DNA from: an uncultured Clostridia bacterium
Lineage (GTDB): Bacteria; Bacillota; Clostridia; Saccharofermentanales; Saccharofermentanaceae
NCBI GenBank assembly: GCA_946187935.1
Contig: CAMHSJ010000001.1
Coordinates: 159,102 to 223,101, forward strand
DNA: 64,000 bases
Reading direction: 5' to 3'
Under the pieces are notes generated by a model. That model was not told where the DNA came from and did no database searches. It saw only the letters and a program-made list of their open reading frames with translations. Below are positions 47,671-58,059 of this stretch, piece after piece. Both the position numbers and the translations under genes were made by a program. Position 1 is the stretch's first letter. The number at the start of each line of letters is the position of its first letter.

Positions 47671-49010
47671 CTGTGACGCACCACCTCAAAACGCTGAAGA
47701 CAGATCTTCTCGCTTGCTTTGATCCCGCCTTTTTGCATGGCTATCATGACCTGGTCCTCTACGGTATCGACGCCCTCTAAGTCAGGAAGCAGAAGGCCTC
47801 TCCTGCCGTCAGGTGTTGAGACTATCACACCATATCTTTTGACATCCAGCTTATCGAGTGAATCGATGTCTTCGGGCTCTTTAAGGACGTCGACATTTAC
47901 CTCCAGTGATGAGAGTTCATCTTCTCTTATGGCAGTAAAACGCGGATCACATGTGGAAGCGCTTACCGCGTTGTCAGCGATCTCCTGCATAAGGCTGGAT
48001 GCAAGAGGGGAGATGGTGCCTATGCAGCCTCTTAAGTCACCATCCTTATGTATGGATACAAATGCTCCCGCCCTTGAAGATGTCAGCTCCGGGGGAGGAG
48101 TCTTACCTTCAAGAAGGCTTATAAGATCATCAGGAAGAGCAAGTCTTTTTCCCGTGCGGATATACTTTTCGATCGAAAGCGTGGCCAGCCTTACGTAGAT
48201 GTCAGGACCTGTGTCAGGATAGAAGGAACATATGCCGTAGCCTACGCCTGTCTGATCCTCGTGTGAATAAGCTCTGGAGATGACCTTACTGCCTTGCCAG
48301 GCGCCTGCCATTATAACGAACGATCTGTGTCCGCATTCAGCAGCCAGGTCAAGGAAGTCTTCGTCAAAATCCAGGAGCTGCTCAAACGCGCCGCGGCTCA
48401 TGACGTCCATGATCCTCTCATCGTAAATGGCACCTTCAGGGGAAAGACCGTAGGGGCCGTCTTCTTTAAGCTTGTGCGAGAGGTCACCGCTTGCGACTAT
48501 GACGGTCCTGCGGCCAGTGGAATCTATTGCTTTTCCGATGATGCCGCCCAAGGCATAGTGATCTTTAAGAGGCAGGCCCGACAGACCGAGACGCACTATC
48601 TTGCCGCCTTTATAGCTGTTTCTGATAAACCACAATGGCACCATGGTCCCGTGGTCTAGCCCGGGATCCCTTTCTCCGAGAGTGCCGCATGGAAGATCAG
48701 AGTCATCACAGTATCTTACGATCTGTTCTCTAAGTTCTTCATCGTATTCTTCATCGAACGTGACATCAGGCGCTCTGAAAGAAGCAAATGAGCCGGACGC
48801 TCTTTTGCCGGGCGAGATATGGAAATAGTCCTGATAAATCACAGAGTGAGGGCTTATTATCACTATGGTCTCGGGAGATAAGTCTGCTATCTCATCTGCT
48901 ATGGCCTTATATGAATCAATGGTCTTTTGGACCGCACGCTCACTTCCTTTGCCGACGGAAGGAACTATAAGAGGGGGATGCGGGACCATGAATGAAGCAA
49001 GTAAAGGCAT
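47667..49010 (-). CDS. MEMO1 (LigB-like) - AMMECR1 fusion of the AmmeMemoRadiSam system
   Basis: N-terminal PHPPLIVPSVGKG and SGDLSHKL; C-terminal GAFVSIHKDGDLRGCIGT. Confidence 0.87.
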   Translation of the reverse strand: MPLLASFMVPHPPLIVPSVGKGSERAVQKTIDSYKAIADEIADLSPETIVIISPHSVIYQDYFHISPGKRASGSFASFRAPDVTFDEEYDEELREQIVRYCDDSDLPCGTLGERDPGLDHGTMVPLWFIRNSYKGGKIVRLGLSGLPLKDHYALGGIIGKAIDSTGRRTVIVASGDLSHKLKEDGPYGLSPEGAIYDERIMDVMSRGAFEQLLDFDEDFLDLAAECGHRSFVIMAGAWQGSKVISRAYSHEDQTGVGYGICSFYPDTGPDIYVRLATLSIEKYIRTGKRLALPDDLISLLEGKTPPPELTSSRAGAFVSIHKDGDLRGCIGTISPLASSLMQEIADNAVSASTCDPRFTAIREDELSSLEVNVDVLKEPEDIDSLDKLDVKRYGVIVSTPDGRRGLLLPDLEGVDTVEDQVMIAMQKGGIKASEKICLQRFEVVRHR

Positions 49011-49022
49011 ACAAGACCTCCC

Positions 49023-49343
49023 TTAACCTTTCTTCTTTTTCTTCGGTTCAGGGAGCTCTGTGTACATCCTCTCTATAAGTTCTTTAAGAAACTCCCGGTT
49101 ATCGACCTCGTCAACGAGCAGCATTTCCTTGGCGCCTTCGTAAGGCGATTCCAACTGCGCGTCAGGCATCATCTCAAGCGCGGATCTGACAGGCTTTACC
49201 AGGAACCTGTCATCGTAAATGCCGCCTATTATCCTGCCGCGGAAGTAAAGGATATATTCGCCCATCATCGCCTTGTAAGTGATCTCATCTGACAGTGAGA
49301 GCTGCTCTAAGATAAACTCCAGATATTCCTTGCTCGATGCCAT
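49023..49343 (-). CDS. TfoX N-terminal-domain protein
   Basis: KAMMGEYILYFRGRIIGGIYDDRFLVKP. Confidence 0.85.
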   Translation of the reverse strand: MASSKEYLEFILEQLSLSDEITYKAMMGEYILYFRGRIIGGIYDDRFLVKPVRSALEMMPDAQLESPYEGAKEMLLVDEVDNREFLKELIERMYTELPEPKKKKKG

Positions 49344-49355
49344 AGCTGCCTCCTT

Positions 49356-49790
49356 TCAGAGCCATTGGATAAAGGCCGTCTTATCGCTGCTGTTATAGCC
49401 TGCGCCCTCATAGAAGCGAAGGGTGGAAGATTCCTTCGAGCCCGTCAGCAGCATCATCTTGTAGCAGTTCTCACGCCTTGCTATATCCCTTGCAAAGTCA
49501 AGGCATTCACGGGCAAACCCGCGCTTTCTAAAGTCTTTATGAGTTACGACATTTTCTACAAACGCATAAGGCCTTACGCTTCTTGTCAGGTTGGGTATTA
49601 TCACGCATACACATGAGCTGACTATCCTGCCGTCAACTTCATTTACTATCAGATGGTGATCAGGATCATTTACTATCTGATCCCATGTATCCTGAAGGTG
49701 CTGATCATGCTCAGGGATACTGTCTTCATGAAGATCAAGATACAGCTCCAGGATGGCATCTAAGTCTTCTGTTCTTGCTTCTCTGACCAT
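49356..49790 (-). CDS. GNAT acetyltransferase
   Basis: VENVVTHKDFRKRGFARECLDFA. Confidence 0.85.
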   Translation of the reverse strand: MVREARTEDLDAILELYLDLHEDSIPEHDQHLQDTWDQIVNDPDHHLIVNEVDGRIVSSCVCVIIPNLTRSVRPYAFVENVVTHKDFRKRGFARECLDFARDIARRENCYKMMLLTGSKESSTLRFYEGAGYNSSDKTAFIQWL

Positions 49791-50831
49791 TTAAGCCTCC
49801 GGCCTTACAAGCTCCATAAAGATGTCTTTGTCGTTTCTTTTGTATTCTTTAAAACCGCACTTCTCATACAGATGTATCGCGCGGGCATTATCCGTAAACA
49901 CGGTGATCAGGATGCGCCTGAGCCCCAGTTCGTTAAAACCGTAGTCTATAGATCTCATCAATGCTTCCTTGCCGTAACCTTTGTTTTGCATATTGAAGGG
50001 AAGAACGATGCCCCATTCTGCTGTGTCACCATTCCTGTCAAAGAATTCGATATTTCCTATAAACCTCATCGTGCCCTTCTCGAGCATTGAGAACATAGAG
50101 GCGTTCCTGCCTATCCTCTCACTTATGTAGGCGGTCTCTTCTTCCTCGGTGTAAGGCTCGCGCCTGTCTCCTATGAATCTTGCGACGTTATCGATGTCGT
50201 TTACCATCTTTAGGTATTCGGGCACAAGATCTAAAGACGGAGGCACGAATATGATGTTCTCTGAATCAAAAACGGTCTTGTCAGACATGTTGATAAGAGA
50301 GAAGAACATCCTTCCTTCGAATGTGCCGTCAGGCATCCTGAAATAATCTCTTAATGTTCCCTCATATACGAACCCGCATTTCTCTATTACCTTGCGGGAA
50401 GACAGGTTCAGCGGCCTTACGCATACCTGCACCTTGTGAAGCCCGATGACTTCAAACCCGTATCTTATTACGGACAGACAAGCTTCTGTCGCATATCCCT
50501 TGCCCTGGAAAGCGGTGCCGATGCAGTATTCTATCTCTGCGAATTCGTTTTTTGCATCCACCAGGAAATATGCTGTCTGACCTATGCATTCGCCGGATGA
50601 CTTCTCGATTATCGCCCAGCGGTAGTAATTAGGAGAGGAGTATCCGTTGATGTACTTTTGAAGAAGGGGCATTAATTCTTCTTCCGTGGAATAAACGGGC
50701 TCACCGTATTCAAGCTGCACTTCGGGAAGAGATGCCCAGTTCTTAAGTACAGATGATGAATCAGAAAACTCGAACTTTCTAAGCATTAGCCTTGCTGTAT
50801 CTATTGTCTGAGTGTAAGTTTCTTTAAGCAT
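49791..50831 (-). CDS. Tandem-GNAT (RimJ/RimL-type) acetyltransferase
   Basis: Two GNAT cores: IGTAFQGKGYATEACLSVIRYGFE and LPFNMQNKGYGKEALMRSIDYGF. Confidence 0.85.
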   Translation of the reverse strand: MLKETYTQTIDTARLMLRKFEFSDSSSVLKNWASLPEVQLEYGEPVYSTEEELMPLLQKYINGYSSPNYYRWAIIEKSSGECIGQTAYFLVDAKNEFAEIEYCIGTAFQGKGYATEACLSVIRYGFEVIGLHKVQVCVRPLNLSSRKVIEKCGFVYEGTLRDYFRMPDGTFEGRMFFSLINMSDKTVFDSENIIFVPPSLDLVPEYLKMVNDIDNVARFIGDRREPYTEEEETAYISERIGRNASMFSMLEKGTMRFIGNIEFFDRNGDTAEWGIVLPFNMQNKGYGKEALMRSIDYGFNELGLRRILITVFTDNARAIHLYEKCGFKEYKRNDKDIFMELVRPEA

Positions 50832-50947
50832 CTTTGTAACCGTCCTATGAGACAGATTATACCATTAGAGCTCAGGTAAATACGGATGGCCGATGCATGT
50901 TATAATCTCAGTATTATCGATGATCGATCATCTGTCAGGAGGGGCTT

Positions 50948-51976
50948 ATGAAGAGAACAAAACTGCTTGCATCGGTTATTGTCTTATCGATGCTCTTGTC
51001 GTTAAGCGGCTGCAGCGGCAAGAAGAAGGAAGTTATTACGGCAGCAGATGAATTTGCGAAAGCGGTCATTGATTTTGACACTAAAGATATCGCCGGATTA
51101 ATGGCAGATGAAGAGTCAGCGGCTTCTGAACTTGCTTCATACAAATATTCGTATGAGAGAAGTGAAGACAGCAAGGCGATCTTTGATGCGATATTTGATT
51201 CCATGACATATGAAGTCGACAGGAAAAGCATTAAGATCTCCAAGGAGGATGAGGCAAGCGTAGATATCAGGTTTACCTTTGTTGATTTTGAGGAAGTCTA
51301 TGAAAATGTTTATGATGACGGCGGAAATGTCGAAGACTATATCGATGCGCTTGAAGACGATGGCGGAGCGAACACCAAAGAACTGACATTGTCAGTTAAG
51401 TTCGTCCTTAAAAGAGACGATTGGCTCGTGAAGGATAAGAACAACAAGACTCTCTATAAGATGTTCGGTTTCATATATGACGTTAATGATTATACCTGGT
51501 GCAATTACACGAATGTAAGCGAATCACGTTTTATCAGTGTTCTTGAGGATGAGTTGAGTATGGAAGAGAACTGTGACATTTTAGTGTTTGATGAGCCCGG
51601 GGATATTGATTATTATGAATATGATACGTTCGTCAGCGGTATATACGGACCCTGTTTCTTTGCTTATGTTGAATTTACCGACGAGGAAGAAGCTTCAGAC
51701 TTTTTCGAGGACAGGATCTATGATGTCTTTGATGACATGATCGACGATAACGATTTCGACGGCGATCACAACATGAATTTTAACTACAGGGAATATGCCG
51801 GTTATGTGACTGTAGACGGGTACAGTTATTCTGACGAATTCATGTACGGCGATCTCTACGGCGGGGTCTATTGTAAAGATAACATAGTGGTCATGGTAAT
51901 GGCCAACAGTGATGAAGCCTCATACAGGGAAGATGTCGATAATGTATTGCGGGAGATAGGATATCCTTTGCCGTAA
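50948..51976 (+). CDS. Lipoprotein, paralogue of the 62133 gene
   Basis: Lipobox LSGC; shared SMTYEVD.KS and DDGGN.EDYI.ALED blocks. Confidence 0.78.
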   Translation: MKRTKLLASVIVLSMLLSLSGCSGKKKEVITAADEFAKAVIDFDTKDIAGLMADEESAASELASYKYSYERSEDSKAIFDAIFDSMTYEVDRKSIKISKEDEASVDIRFTFVDFEEVYENVYDDGGNVEDYIDALEDDGGANTKELTLSVKFVLKRDDWLVKDKNNKTLYKMFGFIYDVNDYTWCNYTNVSESRFISVLEDELSMEENCDILVFDEPGDIDYYEYDTFVSGIYGPCFFAYVEFTDEEEASDFFEDRIYDVFDDMIDDNDFDGDHNMNFNYREYAGYVTVDGYSYSDEFMYGDLYGGVYCKDNIVVMVMANSDEASYREDVDNVLREIGYPLP

Positions 51977-51982
51977 GAACTT

Positions 51983-52465
51983 TTATTCAGTATATCCGCC
52001 GACGGAGATGACCTCTTTATCGTCCGTTATAAGTGACATGACATTTATCCCGACCAGATCAGGATCCTGATGAACGGCATAGCTCATGTAGACGATCTCA
52101 TCGTAGGTGACGCCTTCGTCTGTCGTTACATCCCTGAACGTTACCTGAAGCATTGCGCGTGTCGTCTTCCAGTCATCGACCCACTCTTCCACGATAGACA
52201 CGTCTATGCGGCCGTAAGATTCGATATCCCCGTCGATCTCATCAAAGAAGTCATCAAGCTGCCTGTCAAGATCAGCTGCTCTTGAGGCATTATCTGCGAA
52301 AAGCTCTTCTATACTTTCTATGTCTTCATCCTGAAGATAACCGAAGAGCACTTTTGCTTTCTTATGCTCCCTGCGCCTCATACCTGCGCCGGAACCGATA
52401 TAACAACCGCACGTCCCAAATACGAAAAGGACACATATCAAAAGCGAAAAGACTCTTTTATACAC
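51983..52465 (-). CDS. Small lipoprotein, DUF5104-like
   Basis: Lipobox GTCGC; resembles 56563 product in the LF.D.A / YGRI regions. Confidence 0.65.
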   Translation of the reverse strand: MYKRVFSLLICVLFVFGTCGCYIGSGAGMRRREHKKAKVLFGYLQDEDIESIEELFADNASRAADLDRQLDDFFDEIDGDIESYGRIDVSIVEEWVDDWKTTRAMLQVTFRDVTTDEGVTYDEIVYMSYAVHQDPDLVGINVMSLITDDKEVISVGGYTE

Positions 52466-52475
52466 AGCAAATACC

Positions 52476-53390
52476 TCACGCGAGTTCAGGGCTGATTATG
52501 CCCATCCCATCACAGAATCTGTTCATTATATCGAGGCCTTTCTTGTCTGAACTCAGTTCCTTTAAAGTGATGAAGACAGCTCTGTTGCCACTGGTATAGA
52601 AAGCGACATAAGCGCCTGAACCTTTGGGATATCCGCCGCTCTCAGCAAAAGAATCCGTTATGAGATATTTGGCAAGAAAAGCTCTTGAATCAGCGTTCTC
52701 ATAAAGACTTACGGAAGACTGATACATATCGTTGCTGGGAAAAGCGGTGTCAAGATTCTCCATCATCTCGGACACAGCCCTTTTGTACCAGGTTGTTAAT
52801 GTTTCATCATCGCCGGCCTCATAGCAGACCACTATGACCTGATAACCGTCAGCTGCAGGATCAGCAGCTGTGAAAAGACACATTGAGGTAAGACCGCCTG
52901 TAATGTCCGCATCACCTGAAGAAGGGTCGCCGAAGTCTTCTATCAGCTCAGTAACGTTGTCGTGACCGGAAGCCACTATGGCGATCCCGTCATGGAATGT
53001 GTCCATTGCATCTTCTTGCCTGAGCTTGATCCTGTCAGTCAGATCGATGAAGTCGTCAACATTGTAATAGACAGCTGCTCCAAGAGCATCAGATGTTTCG
53101 GCAAAAACATCTTCGCTCAGAAGGAAAGGATACACACTGCCATCCAGATCACTTGCTTCATAATCGAATTGGATCTCGCTTGCCTCAGTCTCCTCAGATT
53201 CCGTTGTCTCTTCTGAAGACTCAGCGGTGGTCTCGGATTCTGACGGTTCAGCAGAAGCAGTCTCAGATGCAACGGATTCGGAGACCAGACTCTCTTCTGA
53301 GCTCTCTTCGGTTTCCTTTTTGCATGATGCTGCCGTGAGCATCATAGCGGCAGCAAGAATAAGTGCAGCACTCTTAGTTAGTTTCTTCAT
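52476..53390 (-). CDS. Lipoprotein with Ser/Glu linker
   Basis: MKKLTKSAALILAAAMMLTAASC; SEESLVSESVASETAS linker. Confidence 0.72.
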   Translation of the reverse strand: MKKLTKSAALILAAAMMLTAASCKKETEESSEESLVSESVASETASAEPSESETTAESSEETTESEETEASEIQFDYEASDLDGSVYPFLLSEDVFAETSDALGAAVYYNVDDFIDLTDRIKLRQEDAMDTFHDGIAIVASGHDNVTELIEDFGDPSSGDADITGGLTSMCLFTAADPAADGYQVIVVCYEAGDDETLTTWYKRAVSEMMENLDTAFPSNDMYQSSVSLYENADSRAFLAKYLITDSFAESGGYPKGSGAYVAFYTSGNRAVFITLKELSSDKKGLDIMNRFCDGMGIISPELA

Positions 53391-53502
53391 ATCTGATCCC
53401 CCATTCAAATTGATCTGATATCAATTATACCATCAGGGGTTTCCCTTATCTTCCCAAATAGGTTACAGTAAGCTTAAGATCCGGGGCAGGAGATACATAG
53501 AC

Positions 53503-54135
53503 ATGGATGAATATAAGATAACCAGAGTCAAAGGCGGGACAGATAACTGCTATATCGTATCCGCAGGCAAGGATGCTGTTTTGTTTGATACCTCGAGCAA
53601 GGCCTCGTTAGATATGGTATTAGATGCACTTGACGGTTACGACCTAAAGCTCATAGTACTGTCTCATACGCATTTCGATCATGCGGAAAATGCAAAGGTA
53701 ATCTCAGATAAGTTCGGCGTTCCTGTAGCATATCACAGAGCAGATGATGAGCTCTTTGACGACTACGATGCTCAGCCCTTAAGATCGTTTGGCCTGGTCG
53801 GTTTTGTCGTGCTCAAGCTGTCCATAAAACAGCTTAGGGAAACGAAGGCAGCAAGGCCTGCCGATCCGATATTCATAAAAGAAGGCGATACCCTGCAAGA
53901 TTACGGATTTCCTGATATCAAGGTCATTGAACTGCCCGGTCACACCAGGGGGTCCATAGGTCTTCTTATATCAGGAACTTTTCTTCTGTTAGGAGACGCA
54001 ATGGATAACTGGATCAGACCATCCATAGGACACCTGTACTGGGACATGGATGTTCTGAAGAAGACATACGACCGCATCAGATCTCTTGGCGTTAAGACCA
54101 TCTATTACGGGCACGGGAAAGAGACTGAGCTGTAA
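53503..54135 (+). CDS. MBL-fold metallohydrolase
   Basis: LSHTHFDHAEN; LPGHTRGSIGL; YYGHGKE. Confidence 0.88.
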   Translation: MDEYKITRVKGGTDNCYIVSAGKDAVLFDTSSKASLDMVLDALDGYDLKLIVLSHTHFDHAENAKVISDKFGVPVAYHRADDELFDDYDAQPLRSFGLVGFVVLKLSIKQLRETKAARPADPIFIKEGDTLQDYGFPDIKVIELPGHTRGSIGLLISGTFLLLGDAMDNWIRPSIGHLYWDMDVLKKTYDRIRSLGVKTIYYGHGKETEL

Positions 54136-54148
54136 CTGTCAGCTTCCG

Positions 54149-55327
54149 TTAGATCTCTGCGTCAGATGCTATCTGATAGATGTTAGCGACATCTTGGGGT
54201 TTAAGGTGAACAAATCCGCCGGTCTCACTTCCTATGCCCATCTTCTCTACCATCTCCGGGATATCTTTAACGTCTGCGCCGAGCTCTTTGAAGTTGATCG
54301 GCATTCCAATGGATCTGAGGAACATCCTGAATCGTTTTATGCCTTCAAGAGCTGTAAGCTCAGGATTAAAGAAATCCATCTTAACACCCCATACGCGGAC
54401 TGCCGCCTGGGCAAATCTCATGACATCGTGCTTATAGACATACTCCATCCAAGCGGGCATGATAACAGCAAGCCCGGCCCCGTGTGCGCAGTCGTATTTG
54501 GCTGACAGCTCGTGCTCTATTCCGTGGCTGTTCCAGTCCTGCTCTCTGCCGACGCCGACGAGGTTCGTATGAGCTACTGTGCCTGCCCACATGATGTTGG
54601 CTCTGGCCTCATAGTTGTAAGGATCGGCAATGACCCTGGGAGTCTCTTTGATCATCGTCATGAGCACTGCTTCGCAAAGCCTGTCAGTGATCTCAACTTC
54701 CTTAGTATTCGTAAAATACCTCTCGAAAACATGAGCCATAATATCTGTCGCGCCGCAAGCCGTCTGGTAGGGGGGAAGGGTATAGAGCAGTTCAGGATTC
54801 ATTATGGAGAACTTTGGCCTTAACGCATCGCTTCCGGCGCCTCTTTTGAGCATGCCGTCTTCTTTGGTGATGACCGAGTCGCCTGATCCTTCGGAACCTG
54901 CCGCTGCGATAGTCAGGACCGTGCCTACGGGGAGCGCCTTTTCGATATGCGTCTTATAGCTGTAAAAATCCCAGAAATCGCCATCGTAGAGGCTGCCTGC
55001 CGCTATGGCTTTGGCGCTGTCTATCGTTGAGCCTCCGCCTGCAGCAAGGATGAAATCAATGCCTTCTCTTCTGACGGTTTCTATGCCTTCATAGACTTTG
55101 GAATCCCTTGGATTCGGTTTGACCCCGCCAAGTTCGATATAAGGGATATTCTCTTTTCCGAGTGATGCCTTGATGCGGTCAAGAAGGCCTGATCTGACGA
55201 TCGAACCTCCGCCGTAATGGATGAGGACTTTCGAGCCGCCGTACTTTTTAACGTATACGCCTGCGTCATTCTCGCGGTCCTTGCCGAAGACGAATTCAGT
55301 GGGGCTAAAGAAATTGAAATTATCCAT
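54149..55327 (-). CDS. Iron-containing alcohol dehydrogenase
   Basis: GGGSTIDSAKAIAAG; HGIEHELSAKYDCAHGAGLAV. Confidence 0.9.
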   Translation of the reverse strand: MDNFNFFSPTEFVFGKDRENDAGVYVKKYGGSKVLIHYGGGSIVRSGLLDRIKASLGKENIPYIELGGVKPNPRDSKVYEGIETVRREGIDFILAAGGGSTIDSAKAIAAGSLYDGDFWDFYSYKTHIEKALPVGTVLTIAAAGSEGSGDSVITKEDGMLKRGAGSDALRPKFSIMNPELLYTLPPYQTACGATDIMAHVFERYFTNTKEVEITDRLCEAVLMTMIKETPRVIADPYNYEARANIMWAGTVAHTNLVGVGREQDWNSHGIEHELSAKYDCAHGAGLAVIMPAWMEYVYKHDVMRFAQAAVRVWGVKMDFFNPELTALEGIKRFRMFLRSIGMPINFKELGADVKDIPEMVEKMGIGSETGGFVHLKPQDVANIYQIASDAEI

Positions 55328-55457
55328 AAAGAGTCTCCCTTCAAGCAGATATGACTATAGGATACCCCCGGGAGGCAGTCCGGATATACAAGATAGAGAT
55401 GCATTTATAAAAGATTTCAGATATTTTCCGAGGGCATATGAAGGTATAATCGTATAT

Positions 55458-56558
55458 ATGGATACTTTACGTTTTGCTTTGTGGATCTTTCTGTCAGCCC
55501 TGTTTTTCGGGGTGCTTCAGATCTTGCAGATCCCTGTCAGAAAAAAATGCGGATATCAGGTCCGTTTTGTACTGTTTGCCGTAAAATTCCTGCTGTCCGT
55601 TCTGATCGCTTATATCATTGTCGCGACAGACGAACTTATAGCATGGAGATCCGGCTTTCTGTTTGCGGCAATCTACGTTGCGCTGTTCGGCGATGCGTTA
55701 TCAGATATCGTCACCCTTCCGTATGTCATCTATAAGAAACACAAAGACTGCACTAAGATCCAGATCATCTCAGGCGCATGCCTGACAGCAGCTTATCTTA
55801 TATATGGCACCTTAAACATGCAGATAGTGACGCCTAAGCATTTTGAGATGCATTCGCCCAAGCTCGAAAGCGGTTATACGATAGTCTTTCTTTCTGACCT
55901 TCATGTCGGATCATCTCAGAGTTTTGATACTGCACTAAACACTTTGCAGATGATCAGGGATGAGAAGCCGGATCTGATCCTTCTGGGAGGAGATATTACT
56001 GATGAATACACGACGCTGGAAGAAATGAAAAAGACTTACGAGATGATCGGACAGCTTGGTGCTCCTGTTTATTTCATCTACGGAAATCATGACAGACAAA
56101 CACATTCTGATCTGACGGGGGGAAGGACTTATTCTGACGAAGACCTGTTAAACGCTCTCGAGTCGAACGGGATCGTCATACTTGAAGACAGCTGGACAGC
56201 TTTTGCAGATGATCTTGTCATTCTCGGCAGGGGAGATGCTGGCTGCGAAAACGGACGTATCCCGACCGGTCAGATCCCGGAAAGACCATCAGATTCATTC
56301 GTCATATCAGTTGACCATACTCCGTATGAGACAGAAGACATCATCGAGGCAGGCGCCGATCTTCAGCTCTCGGGACACACCCACGCAGGGCAGCTGTTCC
56401 CTCTGAGGTTCCTTTATGAACTGACAGATCATGATGCATGTGGAGTCTATCACTATGGAAACACCGAGTTGTATGTGAGCTCGGGTGCATCAGGATGGAG
56501 CTTTCCTTTCAGAACTGAGGCTGCCTGCCATTACGATGTAATATCACTCTCAAGATAA
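55458..56558 (+). CDS. Membrane-anchored metallophosphoesterase
   Basis: Likely start ATG 55458; LSDLHVGSS, LGGDITDE, GNHDRQ, LSGHTHAGQLFPL. Confidence 0.88.
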   Translation: MDTLRFALWIFLSALFFGVLQILQIPVRKKCGYQVRFVLFAVKFLLSVLIAYIIVATDELIAWRSGFLFAAIYVALFGDALSDIVTLPYVIYKKHKDCTKIQIISGACLTAAYLIYGTLNMQIVTPKHFEMHSPKLESGYTIVFLSDLHVGSSQSFDTALNTLQMIRDEKPDLILLGGDITDEYTTLEEMKKTYEMIGQLGAPVYFIYGNHDRQTHSDLTGGRTYSDEDLLNALESNGIVILEDSWTAFADDLVILGRGDAGCENGRIPTGQIPERPSDSFVISVDHTPYETEDIIEAGADLQLSGHTHAGQLFPLRFLYELTDHDACGVYHYGNTELYVSSGASGWSFPFRTEAACHYDVISLSR

Positions 56559-56562
56559 TTCA

Positions 56563-57135
56563 TCATTCATATACATATACACCGGGTCTGTCGTCTTCTC
56601 TGTGTATGGTATGGTCATTATCTTCATAAGCTTTCATACTGATCAGCTGTATTGAATGAATACCCTGTCTTTCAGGGTTTTCTGAATCCCCCTCTATCCA
56701 GATCACTTCAAGAAGGTACACATCGCCATTATCGCATTTGATCCAAACAACCGGTTGATATAGATAAAAGTATTCTGAAGAACCCCTGTTATGACTTCCA
56801 AACTCAGAACAACCGCGGTTATACAGTTCATCGATATCCTCAGGAAAGCTTTCCAGATAAAGAGTGATCTCATCTTCCAGGTTTTCATCCTCTTCTAAAG
56901 CGTGATCCGAGAAGAGTTCCAAGATCCTATCACTATCTTGTTCATAAGAAGCAGCAAGGATCTCATCTAACAGTTCGTTCTTGCCGAAATCCTTGGCATT
57001 GTGATCGTAGTGTCTGGTCTTTATCTGTTCGCCGATCGAAAGATTTGGATCGTGCCTGCCGTTAAGACATCCTGAACACAGGACAAGGGTGATCATCAAT
57101 GCTAAAACTGTTGCTTTTCTCTTTAAATGGATCAT
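56563..57135 (-). CDS. Small lipoprotein, DUF5104-like
   Basis: Lipobox LCSGC; ILELFSDHALEEDENLEDEI. Confidence 0.65.
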   Translation of the reverse strand: MIHLKRKATVLALMITLVLCSGCLNGRHDPNLSIGEQIKTRHYDHNAKDFGKNELLDEILAASYEQDSDRILELFSDHALEEDENLEDEITLYLESFPEDIDELYNRGCSEFGSHNRGSSEYFYLYQPVVWIKCDNGDVYLLEVIWIEGDSENPERQGIHSIQLISMKAYEDNDHTIHREDDRPGVYVYE

Positions 57136-57208
57136 AGGACTATTATAACAATCACATCAGTCTGTTTCAGGCAGATCAGGGACAGGGAAATGGCAAGAGG
57201 ATCAAAGA

Positions 57209-58045
57209 TCATTGCCCCTCAGACGCATCATGCACACTGGTTTTTTCTGTGTTTTTCAATCTGTCATATAACACACAGATCAGAATGGCCATAAGAGGCA
57301 GTATCAAAAGATCGATAACTGTTCTTATACTATCGACAGACTTGCAAAAGAACGAATCACGCGCATAGCCGAATAAACCTTTTACTATCCTGAAAGTACT
57401 GTCACTCAGTGTATGAAGCAGGATCACAAGGAGAAGGTTGTCAGACAGCATATAGACCGCAGCGATAAACATTCCCCACATCATTGTTGAAGGGCACTGC
57501 AAAAGAGGGTTTTCACCGAAAAGTATATTCGGGAAATGCCCTAATCCGAAAAATGCTCCAGTGATAAATACAGTAAACAAACGCTGTTTAACGGTACCGG
57601 TATTCAGCTTGATAAGCCCATTCATCATAAGGGCACGCTGAGCAGTTTCCTCATAAAATCCGACTGCAAACTGCTGAAAGATGACCAGACAAACCAATCC
57701 CAATACTTCTGAAGCGAAAGCAAAAGCAGTAAACAGTTTTAAAAACGGCAACAGAATGCTGATGATAAAAGGTATCAACACGAGCCATGTCTTTGCCGGT
57801 ATCCTGTTGGTAAATAACTGTTTGACCGTATACTTGCTCTCGCCACGCACGGAATGTTTGTGCAATAACACCAAGGACACAGTTCCCAGTGCAATTCTCA
57901 GAATGATATCGGCTGTGAGCAGCATGCTGTACTCAGGGAAAACATCCAGCCAGACCATTGGTATCTCAAATGCATAGAATACCGCCATTATCACAGCAGT
58001 CTGCACGACAGGTCTTGTTATCGCTTTTTTCTTGTCCATTTCCAT
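57209..58045 (-). CDS. CPBP-type intramembrane protease family protein
   Basis: FYEETAQRALMMNGL, GAFFGLGHFPN, LHTLSDSTFR. Confidence 0.75.
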   Translation of the reverse strand: MEMDKKKAITRPVVQTAVIMAVFYAFEIPMVWLDVFPEYSMLLTADIILRIALGTVSLVLLHKHSVRGESKYTVKQLFTNRIPAKTWLVLIPFIISILLPFLKLFTAFAFASEVLGLVCLVIFQQFAVGFYEETAQRALMMNGLIKLNTGTVKQRLFTVFITGAFFGLGHFPNILFGENPLLQCPSTMMWGMFIAAVYMLSDNLLLVILLHTLSDSTFRIVKGLFGYARDSFFCKSVDSIRTVIDLLILPLMAILICVLYDRLKNTEKTSVHDASEGQ

Positions 58046-58059
58046 CTTCCAGGTGATCC

